A stretch of DNA of 64,000 nucleotides from assembly GCF_000299915.1 (NCBI RefSeq), contig NZ_AMRI01000004.1, positions 1-64,000 of the forward strand, written 5' to 3'. The DNA is from Gallaecimonas xiamenensis 3-C-1 (GTDB lineage: Bacteria; Pseudomonadota; Gammaproteobacteria; Enterobacterales; Gallaecimonadaceae). Within the stretch, counting starts at the first letter, position 1. Each line of letters opens with the position of its first letter. A model generated the notes under the pieces. That model was given only the letters and a program-made list of their open reading frames with translations. It was not told the origin of the DNA and searched no databases. Shown piece after piece: positions 53,771 through 61,055 of this stretch. The position numbers and the translations under genes were made by a program.

Positions 53771-54307
53771 TCACAACGCACGTTCAATGGCTTTACGCAG
53801 CTCTTCGCTGTCCGGTTTGGTCCGGCTGGAAAAGAGTTCGATGACCTTGCCGTCCTTGCCCACCAGGTATTTGTAGAAGTTCCACTTGGGGGCGCTGTCG
53901 TCGGCTTGGCTGGCCAGGATGCGATAGAGGGGATCGGCATCGTCACCGCGCACATGGAGCTTCTCGAACATGGGGAAGTTGACCTTGTACTTGGTAAAAC
54001 AGACCTCGGCGGTGGTCTTCTCGTCGTCCGCTTCCTGGAAGAAATCATCGGAGGGGAAACCCAGCACCACCAGGCCCTTGTCCTTGTATTGGCTGTACAG
54101 GGCTTCCAGGCCGTCAAACTGGGGGGTAAAGCCGCAGTAGCTGGCGGTGTTGACGATCAGCAGGGTCTTGCCCTGGTAGGCCTGGCACAGGTTGACCGTT
54201 TCCTCGGAGTTGAGCTTGCGCTTGACGAATTTGAGGGTGCTTGGGCAATCGGCGGCCATGGCCGGCAAGGCCAGGGCGGCCAGCAGGGGAATAAGGCGTT
54301 TTAGCAT
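53771..54307 (-). CDS. Periplasmic glutathione peroxidase-like thiol peroxidase
   Basis: A 178-residue protein with a Sec signal peptide (residues 1-18, MLKRLIPLLAALALPAMA). The catalytic Cys58 lies in VNTASYCGFTPQFDGLEALY; LVVLGFPSDDF and the late KWNFYKYLV (Trp/Asn active-site tetrad) complete the glutathione peroxidase fold. As Cys-type members usually use thioredoxin, the physiological reductant is unclear. It has a TGATC-N18-CGTA promoter and thus probably belongs to the ChrR-controlled regulon. Confidence 0.9.
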   Translation of the reverse strand: MLKRLIPLLAALALPAMAADCPSTLKFVKRKLNSEETVNLCQAYQGKTLLIVNTASYCGFTPQFDGLEALYSQYKDKGLVVLGFPSDDFFQEADDEKTTAEVCFTKYKVNFPMFEKLHVRGDDADPLYRILASQADDSAPKWNFYKYLVGKDGKVIELFSSRTKPDSEELRKAIERAL

Positions 54308-54336
54308 GACAATGCTCCGTTTGTGTTTTGGCGTCG

Positions 54337-54363
54337 TACGACCCAGGGTCGGCCATCAGATCA
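54337..54363 (-). promoter_or_regulatory. ECF11-type promoter before the peroxidase gene
   Basis: Minus strand: TGATC (54363-54359), 18-base spacer, CGTA (54340-54337), 30 bases before the peroxidase ATG. Same motif as before the sigma gene. Confidence 0.6.
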
Positions 54364-54373
54364 GGACCTTATC

Positions 54374-55099
54374 ATGTTCCAGCATCTTCCCAAGGGCTGC
54401 AATGCCTTGGTGATAGGCGCCAGCCAAGGCATAGGCCGGGCCCTTTGCGCCCAGTTGGCCAGCCACCCCCAGGTGAACCAGCTGTATGCCGCCAGCCGTT
54501 CTGGCCAAAGTGCCCATGGCATCGCCGTCAGTGCCGACATCTGTACCCAAGAGGGCAGGCAGGCCTTGGTCAAGGCTTTGGGGGGCGCACCTTTGCATCT
54601 ACTCATCAACACGGTCGGGCGCCTGCACGGCGAGGGGCTGGCGCCGGAAAAGCGCCTGGAGTCCCTGACCGAGGCTGCCTTTATGGACAGCATCAGGGTC
54701 AACGCCTTGGCCCAGGCGCTGACGGTACAAGCGCTGCTACCCCATCTCGCCGCCGCCGGCCAGGCCCTTATCGGCCACCTGTCGGCCCGGGTTGGGTCCA
54801 TCGGCGACAACCATCTGGGGGGCTGGTACAGCTACCGGGCCGCCAAGGCTGCCCAGAACCAGCTTAACCGCACCCTGGCAGTGGAGCTGGGCCGGCGCCA
54901 CCCTGGGGTGTTGTTGCTGACCCTGCATCCGGGCACTACCGATACTGCTCTGTCCCGCCCCTTTGGCCAGAATGTGCCGCCTGAGCGGCTTTTCAGCCCG
55001 CAGCGGGCGGCCGGGCAGCTGTTGGCCATTTTGGAAGTGGCTGGCCCACAGGCCCATGGCGGCTTTTGGGCTTGGGACGGCAGCGCCATTCCCTGGTAA
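54374..55099 (+). CDS. Short-chain dehydrogenase (CsgA/C-factor-like)
   Basis: A 241-residue SDR. Rossmann loop IGASQGIGRAL (residues 14-24), LLINTVGRLHGEG (N-x-x-G), and the active site Ser...Tyr-x3-Lys as YSYRAAKAAQNQL. Members of the CsgA/C-factor subgroup reduce small carbonyls; homologs are regularly found beside photolyase/ChrR loci. Start ATG 54374 follows AGGA. The gene is divergent from the peroxidase; the 66-base gap contains that gene's ECF promoter. Confidence 0.87.
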   Translation: MFQHLPKGCNALVIGASQGIGRALCAQLASHPQVNQLYAASRSGQSAHGIAVSADICTQEGRQALVKALGGAPLHLLINTVGRLHGEGLAPEKRLESLTEAAFMDSIRVNALAQALTVQALLPHLAAAGQALIGHLSARVGSIGDNHLGGWYSYRAAKAAQNQLNRTLAVELGRRHPGVLLLTLHPGTTDTALSRPFGQNVPPERLFSPQRAAGQLLAILEVAGPQAHGGFWAWDGSAIPW

Positions 55100-55272
55100 G
55101 GAATACAAGGCCTTGAGGATATCAACAGAAGCTGGGGGCAAGGTTGTGGATAACTTGAAGTCTGTTGAAGGAAAGGCCCCTGACAGGGAGTTGACCCAGG
55201 ATTGGCTGAAAAGTGACCGACAAGCGCAATGGCCTGGTCAAAGGAGCAGAAGTTGTTGATGGAGAAAAGTAT

Positions 55273-55316
55273 CCGCCACAGGAAATCAGGTTAACAGAGG
55301 GGTCACCCTGTGGCGG
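55273..55316. repeat. Inverted repeat CCGCCACAGG / CCTGTGGCGG
   Basis: A perfect ten-base inverted repeat with a 24-base centre in the 293-base gap downstream of the DapA-like gene. The core CCGCCACAG recurs as a second inverted repeat on the other side of that gene (56341-56381). No gene is seen in 55100-55392. Confidence 0.75.
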
Positions 55317-55392
55317 TGTCATGGGACGAAAATGCTTGCCAAGGTATTAAGCGACCCAGGCATCCATTAACTGAGTATTTTTGTGTAAAAAG

Positions 55393-56250
55393 TTAGGAAA
55401 TCGCTAATAAATTCAGCGTCATCAATGTGGCTTTTATCTCGGTTTGAGCCTCGCCGACCAAGGGTTTCAAGGGGGGCACCAGGCTGTTGTTGGCAAGGCC
55501 CATGGCCGAGGCGGCGGCTGCCATCACCTTGAGGCTGCCGTAGCGACTGAACAGTGCCCAAAGGGCCCCCAGGTCGGCAGGGTCTGTGCCCTGGTTTATG
55601 GCGCTGACCAGCCTCTGGCAGGCCTCGGGGAAAAGCCCTGCCAGCACCGAATGCCAATGATCGGCGCCGGCACCAAGGGCAGCGGCCGCAAACCCATCCC
55701 CGGCCACTCCTAACTGAATGGAAGGCGGCAGCATGGGCCGCAGCGCCTGCAAGGTGTCGGCGCTCAGGCCCGGAATTTTAAAGGCTGCCACCTGGGGCAG
55801 GGCCGCCAGTTGCTGGCGCAGGGTATTGGAAAAGGTGAACTGGGTGGTGCGGGGATTTTCATAAACGCAGACAGGTACCGAGGACGCCTGGCTGACCGCC
55901 TGGTAAAGGCCGAACACTTCGTCCTCCTCCAGTGGCTGGTAGGAGACCGGGGCCAGCAGCAACGCCTTGGCGCCGGCCTGCTGGGCGCCCTCTGCCAAGG
56001 TCAGGACGTCACGGCTGGCCAGGGCGCTGATCCCCACCATCACCGGCACGCCCTGCGACTCGGCAACGGCAATACGGGCCGCCTCCTGGCGCTCTTTGAG
56101 GGAAAGGTAAGGGGCGCAACCGGTAGAACCCAAGGCACCGATACAGTCGACCCGGGCGGCCGCCAGGCGCGCGATCAGCCCGGCATAGGCCTGGGCGTCA
56201 AGGCCGTCGTCATAGGGGGTAAGGGGAAAAGCGCTCAAGGTTCCGAACAT
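55393..56250 (-). CDS. DapA-like dihydrodipicolinate synthase/N-acetylneuraminate lyase family protein
   Basis: A 285-residue class I aldolase. Schiff-base Lys158 (VAAFKIPGLS) and Tyr130 (CVYENPRTT) are present. The phosphate-type loop GALGSTGCAPYLSLKER replaces the usual GTTGE(S/A)xTL, so the substrate carboxylate site differs from that of true DapA. It probably condenses or cleaves pyruvate with an aldehyde; substrate unknown. It lies between two related inverted repeats, alone on its strand. Confidence 0.85.
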   Translation of the reverse strand: MFGTLSAFPLTPYDDGLDAQAYAGLIARLAAARVDCIGALGSTGCAPYLSLKERQEAARIAVAESQGVPVMVGISALASRDVLTLAEGAQQAGAKALLLAPVSYQPLEEDEVFGLYQAVSQASSVPVCVYENPRTTQFTFSNTLRQQLAALPQVAAFKIPGLSADTLQALRPMLPPSIQLGVAGDGFAAAALGAGADHWHSVLAGLFPEACQRLVSAINQGTDPADLGALWALFSRYGSLKVMAAAASAMGLANNSLVPPLKPLVGEAQTEIKATLMTLNLLAIS

Positions 56251-56340
56251 GGCCGACAGGCTCCCGGTAAAAAGCCGAGGTTAGCCTAATGGTTAGCCAG
56301 AACAAAAGCTTGTCCAGATAGGGGAGCTGTAAAAAAGAAA

Positions 56341-56381
56341 CCGCCACAGCAAGGCAAGACACTCACTGAGGGCTGTGGCGG
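56341..56381. repeat. Inverted repeat CCGCCACAGC / GCTGTGGCGG
   Basis: A perfect ten-base inverted repeat with a 21-base centre, upstream of the DapA-like gene in the gap 56251-56488. Its arms share CCGCCACAG with the repeat at 55273-55316. Confidence 0.75.
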
Positions 56382-56454
56382 CTATTAAGGACAAGTTGCT
56401 TGCGAGGGCATTGGCGCCCAAAGAGGGAAAGCGGCGAGGGGGCCGTCAAACTTG

Positions 56455-56488
56455 AAAAGAAAAAGGCGCCAGCGGCGCCTTTTTTTGC
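56455..56488. terminator. Intrinsic terminator after folE
   Basis: AAAAAGGCGCC-AGC-GGCGCCTTTTTTT, adjacent to the folE stop; works for the minus strand and probably both ways. Confidence 0.85.
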
Positions 56489-57040
56489 TTAGCGAAGCAG
56501 GGAGAGGAATTCCTTGCGGGTGTCCGAAGACTCGCGCAGGGCACCCAGCATGACGCTGGATTTCATGACGCTGTTCTGTTTTTCCACACCGCGCATCTGC
56601 ATGCACATGTGCTTGGCTTCGATCACCACCCCCACCCCTTTGGCGCCGGTCACTTCCTGCACGGCCAGGGCGATTTCGCGGGTCAGGTTCTCCTGGATCT
56701 GCAGGCGGCGGGCAAACATGTCGACGATGCGGGCAAATTTGGACAGCCCCAGCACCTTGCCACTGGGCAGGTAGCCGATATGGCAGCGGCCCACGAAGGG
56801 CAGCAGGTGGTGCTCACAGAGGGAGTACAGCTCGATGTCCTTGATGATCACCAGCTCGTCGTTGTCGGAGCTGAACACGGCGCCGTTGACCAGTTCCTCC
56901 AGGGACTGATGGTAGCCCTTGGTCAGGTACTGCATGGCCTTGGCGGCACGCTCGGGGGTCTTGAGCAGGCCTTCACGGGAAGGGTCTTCCCCCAGGCCAC
57001 GGATAATGGCTTCGTAATGCTTAGCCAATTGTTCAGTCAT
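56489..57040 (-). CDS. folE: GTP cyclohydrolase I
   Basis: A 183-residue enzyme that makes dihydroneopterin triphosphate from GTP, the first step of folate and pterin synthesis. Zinc ligands Cys75, His78 and Cys146 lie in [11 protein letters not shown] and [29 protein letters not shown] and QENLTREIA are also conserved. ATG 57040 gives the family N-terminus and follows GAGAGC. The folM gene precedes it by 11 bases on the same strand. Confidence 0.94.
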   Translation of the reverse strand: MTEQLAKHYEAIIRGLGEDPSREGLLKTPERAAKAMQYLTKGYHQSLEELVNGAVFSSDNDELVIIKDIELYSLCEHHLLPFVGRCHIGYLPSGKVLGLSKFARIVDMFARRLQIQENLTREIALAVQEVTGAKGVGVVIEAKHMCMQMRGVEKQNSVMKSSVMLGALRESSDTRKEFLSLLR

Positions 57041-57051
57041 GGGATGCTCTC

Positions 57052-57747
57052 TTAGCGAATATGACGGCCGCCGTCCACGTGCAGGGTGCGGCCGGTAACG
57101 TAATGGCTGTTCAACAGGTACTCCACCGCCAGCCACACCTCGTCGCTGCCCGGTTCGATACCCATCACCGACTTGGCCAGGGTCTTGGCCTTGTAGGCCT
57201 CGTCGTCATCCTCGTTGAAGATGATGAGGCTGGGGGCGATGGCGTTAACCCTGACCCTCGGACCCAACTGTTTGGCAAAGGAAAGGGTCAGGCTGGCCAG
57301 GGCCGCCTTGGCAGCCACATAGGCAATGTGCCTGTCACTTCCCCGCTCTACGGTGTAGTCGGTGATGTGGATGATGCTGCCCCCGTCCTGCACCTGTGGC
57401 GCCAGGTGGCGATTGAGCAGGTAGGGTGCCTTGGCATGGACCTGCATCATGGCGTCAAAGTGGCAGGCCGCCGCGTCCAGGGCCGGCTCCAGCTCCCAAC
57501 TGGAAGCGTTATGGATGATGGCACTAAGGGGCTGGCCCTGCAGGGCATCGGCCAGGGCCTGGATACCGGCGTCCGTGGCAAAGTCGGCCTGGACGCAGCG
57601 CACACCCTCGGCGGTCAATTGGTCGATCACCTCCCGGTGGCGGCGATAGGTCATGATGACCGGCAGGCCCCGCTCCTTGAGGCGACGGACCAAGTGCAAG
57701 CCGACGCGCTGGGCGGCGCCGGTGATCAGCACGGGATTGGCCGTCAT
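57052..57747 (-). CDS. folM: Dihydromonapterin reductase FolM (SDR)
   Basis: A 231-residue short-chain reductase. The coenzyme loop is [19 protein letters not shown]; then NASSWELEP, the [24 protein letters not shown] active site (Tyr-x3-Lys) and [19 protein letters not shown]. Resembles E. coli FolM, which reduces dihydromonapterin to tetrahydromonapterin. Close linkage with folE supports the assignment. Divergent from the PPTase gene by 69 bases. Confidence 0.88.
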   Translation of the reverse strand: MTANPVLITGAAQRVGLHLVRRLKERGLPVIMTYRRHREVIDQLTAEGVRCVQADFATDAGIQALADALQGQPLSAIIHNASSWELEPALDAAACHFDAMMQVHAKAPYLLNRHLAPQVQDGGSIIHITDYTVERGSDRHIAYVAAKAALASLTLSFAKQLGPRVRVNAIAPSLIIFNEDDDEAYKAKTLAKSVMGIEPGSDEVWLAVEYLLNSHYVTGRTLHVDGGRHIR

Positions 57748-57816
57748 TTGGCTTTCTCAACGGTTAAAGTCAAACTGGGCAGTCATACTACCTGCTTGGC
57801 CGCCCTGGATCACCTT

Positions 57817-58392
57817 ATGCCGTCACTTTTGTGGTGCCGTTGCCCAGTTGTTGAACTGCTGGGCGATAGCCATCCCCCCGCCGCGAAATCCGCTCAGCGT
57901 CTGGCCGCCCAGCACCTGGGCAGCCTGCTGCTGGGGCGCTTTTTGGGCCGGCCCGTGGCGCCGGACGAGCTGAAAAGGGACGAGACGGGGGCACCCTGGC
58001 ACCCCGAGGCCAAGGTCAGTCTCAGCCACAGCGGTGCCTGGGTGGCAGCGGCGGTGTCCGACCAATTACTGGGCATTGACATTGAAGTCCCCAAATCCCG
58101 CCGGCCCCTTGGCGCCATGGCCGACTGGCTAGGCTGGCCCCAGCAGCATTTTTACCGGCGCTGGTGCGCCTATGAAGCTGCCATCAAAACCTGGGGCAGG
58201 GCAGTGGCGCCCGAGCAGCTGCTTTGGGGTGAAAAAACCGTCACAGCGCCGGGGTTGGCGCCGCTTTTCCTCTACAACTGTTCACAATCTGTACCCTTGG
58301 TCATTGCGTCTGTCACAAAATTGCGACCACGTTGGCAAAGTCCGATATTAATGAAAGCTGAATGTCTGATAGACTGCGGCGTCCGGGGCTAG
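57817..58392 (+). CDS. 4'-phosphopantetheinyl transferase (Sfp-like)
   Basis: A 191-residue Sfp-type transferase. It has VSLSHSGAWVAAAVSD, LLGIDIEVP (Asp88, Glu90) and FYRRWCAYEAAIKTWG, where the catalytic W-x2-K-E-A-x2-K motif is partly altered to W-C-A-Y-E-A-A-I-K; Glu120 and Lys124 are kept. It would move phosphopantetheine from CoA to the two ACPs of the APE cluster (Ser41 and Ser39). ATG 57817 is in the expected place, and the stop is embedded in a small palindrome (GGGGC-TAG-GCCCC). Confidence 0.83.
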   Translation: MPSLLWCRCPVVELLGDSHPPAAKSAQRLAAQHLGSLLLGRFLGRPVAPDELKRDETGAPWHPEAKVSLSHSGAWVAAAVSDQLLGIDIEVPKSRRPLGAMADWLGWPQQHFYRRWCAYEAAIKTWGRAVAPEQLLWGEKTVTAPGLAPLFLYNCSQSVPLVIASVTKLRPRWQSPILMKAECLIDCGVRG

Positions 58393-58421
58393 GCCCCCTG
58401 AAAGATACAGAATGATTTGAG

Positions 58422-58449
58422 CTCCCCGACACGGAAAGCCTGCGGGGAG
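58422..58449 (+). promoter_or_regulatory. Hairpin overlapping the ribosome site of the leader frame
   Basis: CTCCCCG (58422-58428) can pair with CGGGGAG (58443-58449). The 3' arm contains part of the purine-rich ribosome site (GGGGAGAGGA) of the small frame at 58458, so folding would limit its translation. Confidence 0.5.
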
Positions 58450-58457
58450 AGGACAGT

Positions 58458-58574
58458 ATGGACGTAAACCGCGATAGAACCGGACCTGTAAAACACTCTC
58501 TGCCTGGCGCCTTGAAACAGACTGTTTCAAGGGCTTTGTGCTACCCGACCCCCACCAGGGTAGCGGCCTTATGA
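58458..58574 (+). CDS. Short leader frame, translationally coupled to the APE operon
   Basis: A 38-residue frame with a strong purine-rich site (GGGGAGAGGACAGT) before the ATG. It ends TTATGA, so its stop overlaps the ATG of the next gene by four bases (58571-58574). The peptide is basic, with no membrane segment (starts MDVNRDRTGPVKHS, ends RALCYPTPTRVAAL). No family is recognised. It holds a 23-base perfect palindrome at 58510-58532. It could be a regulatory leader peptide or a small protein; either way, translation of the ketosynthase gene may depend on it. Confidence 0.5.
   Translation: MDVNRDRTGPVKHSLPGALKQTVSRALCYPTPTRVAAL
58510..58532. promoter_or_regulatory. Perfect 23-base palindrome in the APE leader
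   Basis: CCTTGAAACAG, then a single A, then CTGTTTCAAGG: eleven-base arms around one base. The geometry is that of a protein-binding operator (TetR- or LysR-like dimers). As RNA it would form a hairpin with a shorter stem. No regulator gene is nearby. Confidence 0.6.
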
Positions 58575-59269
58575 CGCTGTCTTTTTCCCTTGTTGCCTGG
58601 TCCGCCTGGAGCCCCGGCCTCGCCAGCACCGAGCAGTGGCGCCAGTGGCACCAAGACGGCAGCCTTGGCGATGAAAGCGCCCCTGACTTGAGTTGGGTGC
58701 CCCTGGCCCAGCGCCGCCGCTTGTCCAGCCTGACCCGTATCCAACTGGCCTGTGCCCAGCAGGTGCTGGCTGACGACAGCCTGCCGGTCATTTTTGCTAC
58801 CCACCACGGTGAGCTGCACCGCACCTTCCAACTGCTGACCGAGCTGGGCCAGGACGAACCCCTGTCTCCCACCCATTTCAGCCTGTCGGTGCACAACGCC
58901 GCCGCTGGCCTGCTCAGCATACTGCGCCAGGACCAAGCTCCTGCCAACGTGGTGGTGGGAGGCGATGATTGCCTGGTGCTGGGCCTGCTGGAAGCCGCCG
59001 CCCTCCTCGGCAGCGGCACGGACGAGCTGGTGCTGGTGGTGGGGGATCAGGCGGTGCCCGAACCCTACTTGGTATTCCAACAAGGGCAGCAGCGGGACCA
59101 TGCCCTGGCCCTGCGTATCAAAGCCGGCAACCAGGTGACCTTGACCTCCGGCCAAGGGGGCTGCGCCGCGCCCTGGCCTCTGGCCATGCAACTGGCCGGC
59201 CTGCTGGCTGCCGGTGCCAGTGGCCCTTTACAGTTGACCGACAGGGAGTGGCAATGGCAGCAAGTTTGA
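58571..59269 (+). CDS. Beta-ketoacyl-synthase-like protein (APE chain-length factor, ApeC-like)
   Basis: A 232-residue protein of the Ketoacyl-synt_2 type, shorter than a full ketosynthase (about 400). It contains LPVIFATHHGELHRTFQLLTEL, SPTHFSLSVHNAAAGLLSIL and the late GGDDCLVLGLLEAAALL segment, but no active-site Cys in a T-A-C-A-S motif. In aryl-polyene clusters this family acts as the chain-length factor partner of an elongating ketosynthase. It is coupled to the leader frame by ATGA and overlaps the acyltransferase gene by 16 bases. Confidence 0.8.
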   Translation: MTLSFSLVAWSAWSPGLASTEQWRQWHQDGSLGDESAPDLSWVPLAQRRRLSSLTRIQLACAQQVLADDSLPVIFATHHGELHRTFQLLTELGQDEPLSPTHFSLSVHNAAAGLLSILRQDQAPANVVVGGDDCLVLGLLEAAALLGSGTDELVLVVGDQAVPEPYLVFQQGQQRDHALALRIKAGNQVTLTSGQGGCAAPWPLAMQLAGLLAAGASGPLQLTDREWQWQQV

Positions 59270-60081
59270 ACCGCCTGTGGCGTATCCTGGCCACGGGCCT
59301 GGCTTTTTCCCTGTTTGGCATCGGCGGGGTTTGCCTGAGCCTGACCGTGTTCCCGGTGATCAGCTGGCGCTACCGCGACACCCTCAAGCGCAAACAGGTG
59401 GCCCGCCGGGTGGTCAGCGCCAGTTTTCGCTTTTTCCTCAACAGCCTGCAATGGCTGGGGATCTGCCGTTATCGGGTCGGCGGTGAAGTCGCCCTCAATG
59501 CCCAGCCGGCGGTGGTGGTGGCCAATCATCCGTCCCTGCTGGATGTGGTGTTGCTGATCGCCGCCATGCCCAAGGCCGACTGCGTGGTCAAGGCCGGGAT
59601 CTGGAAAAACCCCTTTATGCGCGGCGTGGTCAGGGCCACCGGCTATATCAGCAACGCCAACCAGGGCGAGGATCTGATCCAGGCCGCCAAGGCCAGCCTG
59701 GACCAGGGCTTTTCCCTCATTATTTTCCCCGAAGGCACCCGCACCGAGCCCAACATCAGCCTCAATCCCCTGACCCGGGGCGCCGCCCAACTGGCGCTGC
59801 GTACCGGTTACCCTTTGCTGCCGGTGCATTTGACTGTAGAACCCCGCACCCTGACCAAGCAGACCGCTTGGTACCAGGTGCCGGCCCGCCCTTTTTTGCT
59901 GCAGGCTGAGGTAGGATGCCTCATCGAGCCGCAGTGCTTTGCCACTGACGACCCTGCCACCGCCTTGTCGGCCAGGGAAATGACCCGCCATTTGGCGGCG
60001 GTACTCAAGAAGGAAAACAACACAGATGACCAATCTGGAAACCGAACTGAAAGCCCTGATCATCAATGCCTTGGAGCTTGA
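59254..60081 (+). CDS. 1-acyl-sn-glycerol-3-phosphate acyltransferase family protein (APE cluster)
   Basis: A 275-residue membrane-anchored acyltransferase. One N-terminal helix (ILATGLAFSLFGIGGVCLSL), then the catalytic N-H-x4-D motif (NHPSLLD, His92/Asp97) and FPEGTR (residues 158-163). Related members in APE clusters move the polyene acyl chain to a lipid acceptor. GGGAGTGGC precedes ATG 59254. The C-terminal residues are read through the first 56 bases of the ACP gene, so the tail is probably not functional. Confidence 0.85.
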   Translation: MAASLNRLWRILATGLAFSLFGIGGVCLSLTVFPVISWRYRDTLKRKQVARRVVSASFRFFLNSLQWLGICRYRVGGEVALNAQPAVVVANHPSLLDVVLLIAAMPKADCVVKAGIWKNPFMRGVVRATGYISNANQGEDLIQAAKASLDQGFSLIIFPEGTRTEPNISLNPLTRGAAQLALRTGYPLLPVHLTVEPRTLTKQTAWYQVPARPFLLQAEVGCLIEPQCFATDDPATALSAREMTRHLAAVLKKENNTDDQSGNRTESPDHQCLGA

Positions 60082-60286
60082 GGATGTGACCGTCGAGGAC
60101 ATCGAAGACGAGATGATGTTGTTCGGTGACGGTCTGGGCCTGGATTCCATTGACGCCCTGGAGCTGGGGCTGGCCATCCAGAAGCGATATCAGGTGAAGA
60201 TCGACGCCAACGCCGCCGACACCAAGTCCCATTTCGCCAGCGTCAAAACCCTGGCTGATTTTATTCGTTCTCAGGAGGCGGCATGA
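60026..60286 (+). CDS. Acyl carrier protein (APE cluster, ApeE-like)
   Basis: An 86-residue acidic four-helix carrier. Phosphopantetheine site Ser41 in GLGLDSIDALELGLA. It carries the growing aryl polyene. Overlaps the acyltransferase gene and the second ACP (ATGA), so expression is coupled. Confidence 0.92.
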   Translation: MTNLETELKALIINALELEDVTVEDIEDEMMLFGDGLGLDSIDALELGLAIQKRYQVKIDANAADTKSHFASVKTLADFIRSQEAA

Positions 60287-60531
60287 ACCGCGAGCAAGTC
60301 TTTGCCGAACTCAAATCCATCCTGGTAGAGGATTTCGAAGTGGATGGCAGCGCCGTGACCGGTGATGCCCATCTTTACAGCGACCTGGATCTGGACTCCA
60401 TCGACGCCGTTGACCTGGTGGTGAAACTCCAGGACCTGACCGGCAAGAAGATCCAGCCCGAACAGTTCAAAGCCGTGCGCACCGTCGACGACGTGGTGGA
60501 CGCCGTGCTGAGCCTGGTCGAGGCGGCGTGA
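60283..60531 (+). CDS. Acyl carrier protein (APE cluster, ApeF-like)
   Basis: An 82-residue carrier with phosphopantetheine Ser39 in DLDLDSIDAVDLVV. Paired ACPs are a mark of type II aryl-polyene synthases. The stop overlaps the GTG of the membrane-protein gene. Confidence 0.92.
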   Translation: MNREQVFAELKSILVEDFEVDGSAVTGDAHLYSDLDLDSIDAVDLVVKLQDLTGKKIQPEQFKAVRTVDDVVDAVLSLVEAA

Positions 60532-61055
60532 AACCGGGGGCGCTGCTTTGGCTGCTCTATCCCTTGGCGGTGGTGCTGGGGCTGAAGTGGCTGTCCCCCT
60601 TGACCCTGGCCCTGGTGCTGCTGGCGCTGTTGGCGCTGCGTTGGCGCCGGGCCCAGGGGGTAGAAAAAGCCTGGCTGCCCCTGGCGGCCCTGGCCTTGGG
60701 GTTTAGTGCCGTCAGCGGCTCAGCCTTGGGGCTCAAGCTCTATCCAGTGATGGTCAACCTGGGTCTGCTGGGGGCCTTCAGTTGGAGTCTTTTTCACGGC
60801 ATGCCCGTTATTGAGCGGTTGGCGCGGCTGCGCGAGCCCGACTTACCCCCCTCCGGCGTGGCCTACACCCGCAAGGTCACCTGGTTGTGGTGCGGCTTTT
60901 TCCTTGTCAACGGTACCGTGGCCCTGGGCACCGCCCTGTGGGCCTCCGACGCCGTCTGGACCCTTTACAACGGCGCCCTCAGCTATGTGCTGATCGGCCT
61001 GCTGTTGGCCGGTGAATGGTGTTACCGACAGTGGATTTTACACAAAGCACATTGA
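60528..61055 (+). CDS. APE-cluster membrane protein (COG4648, ApeG-like)
   Basis: A 175-residue inner-membrane protein with five predicted helices. The block ERLARLREPDLPPSGVAYTRKV followed by TWLWCGFFLVNGTVALGTAL is typical of COG4648. It is found in nearly all aryl-polyene clusters; role unknown, possibly in export or membrane assembly of the synthase. It starts at GTG 60528 (GTGA overlap). Confidence 0.85.
   Translation: MKPGALLWLLYPLAVVLGLKWLSPLTLALVLLALLALRWRRAQGVEKAWLPLAALALGFSAVSGSALGLKLYPVMVNLGLLGAFSWSLFHGMPVIERLARLREPDLPPSGVAYTRKVTWLWCGFFLVNGTVALGTALWASDAVWTLYNGALSYVLIGLLLAGEWCYRQWILHKAH

Noticed and set aside
53770-53775. TGATC on the minus strand before the FeS-BCP gene as another ECF promoter
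   Set aside because: It is formed by the peroxidase stop codon and no CGTA follows at 16-19 bases.
55144-55152. TGTGGATAA, a perfect DnaA-box match
   Set aside because: A single nine-base site without clusters, AT-rich unwinding region or origin genes; not evidence for an origin.
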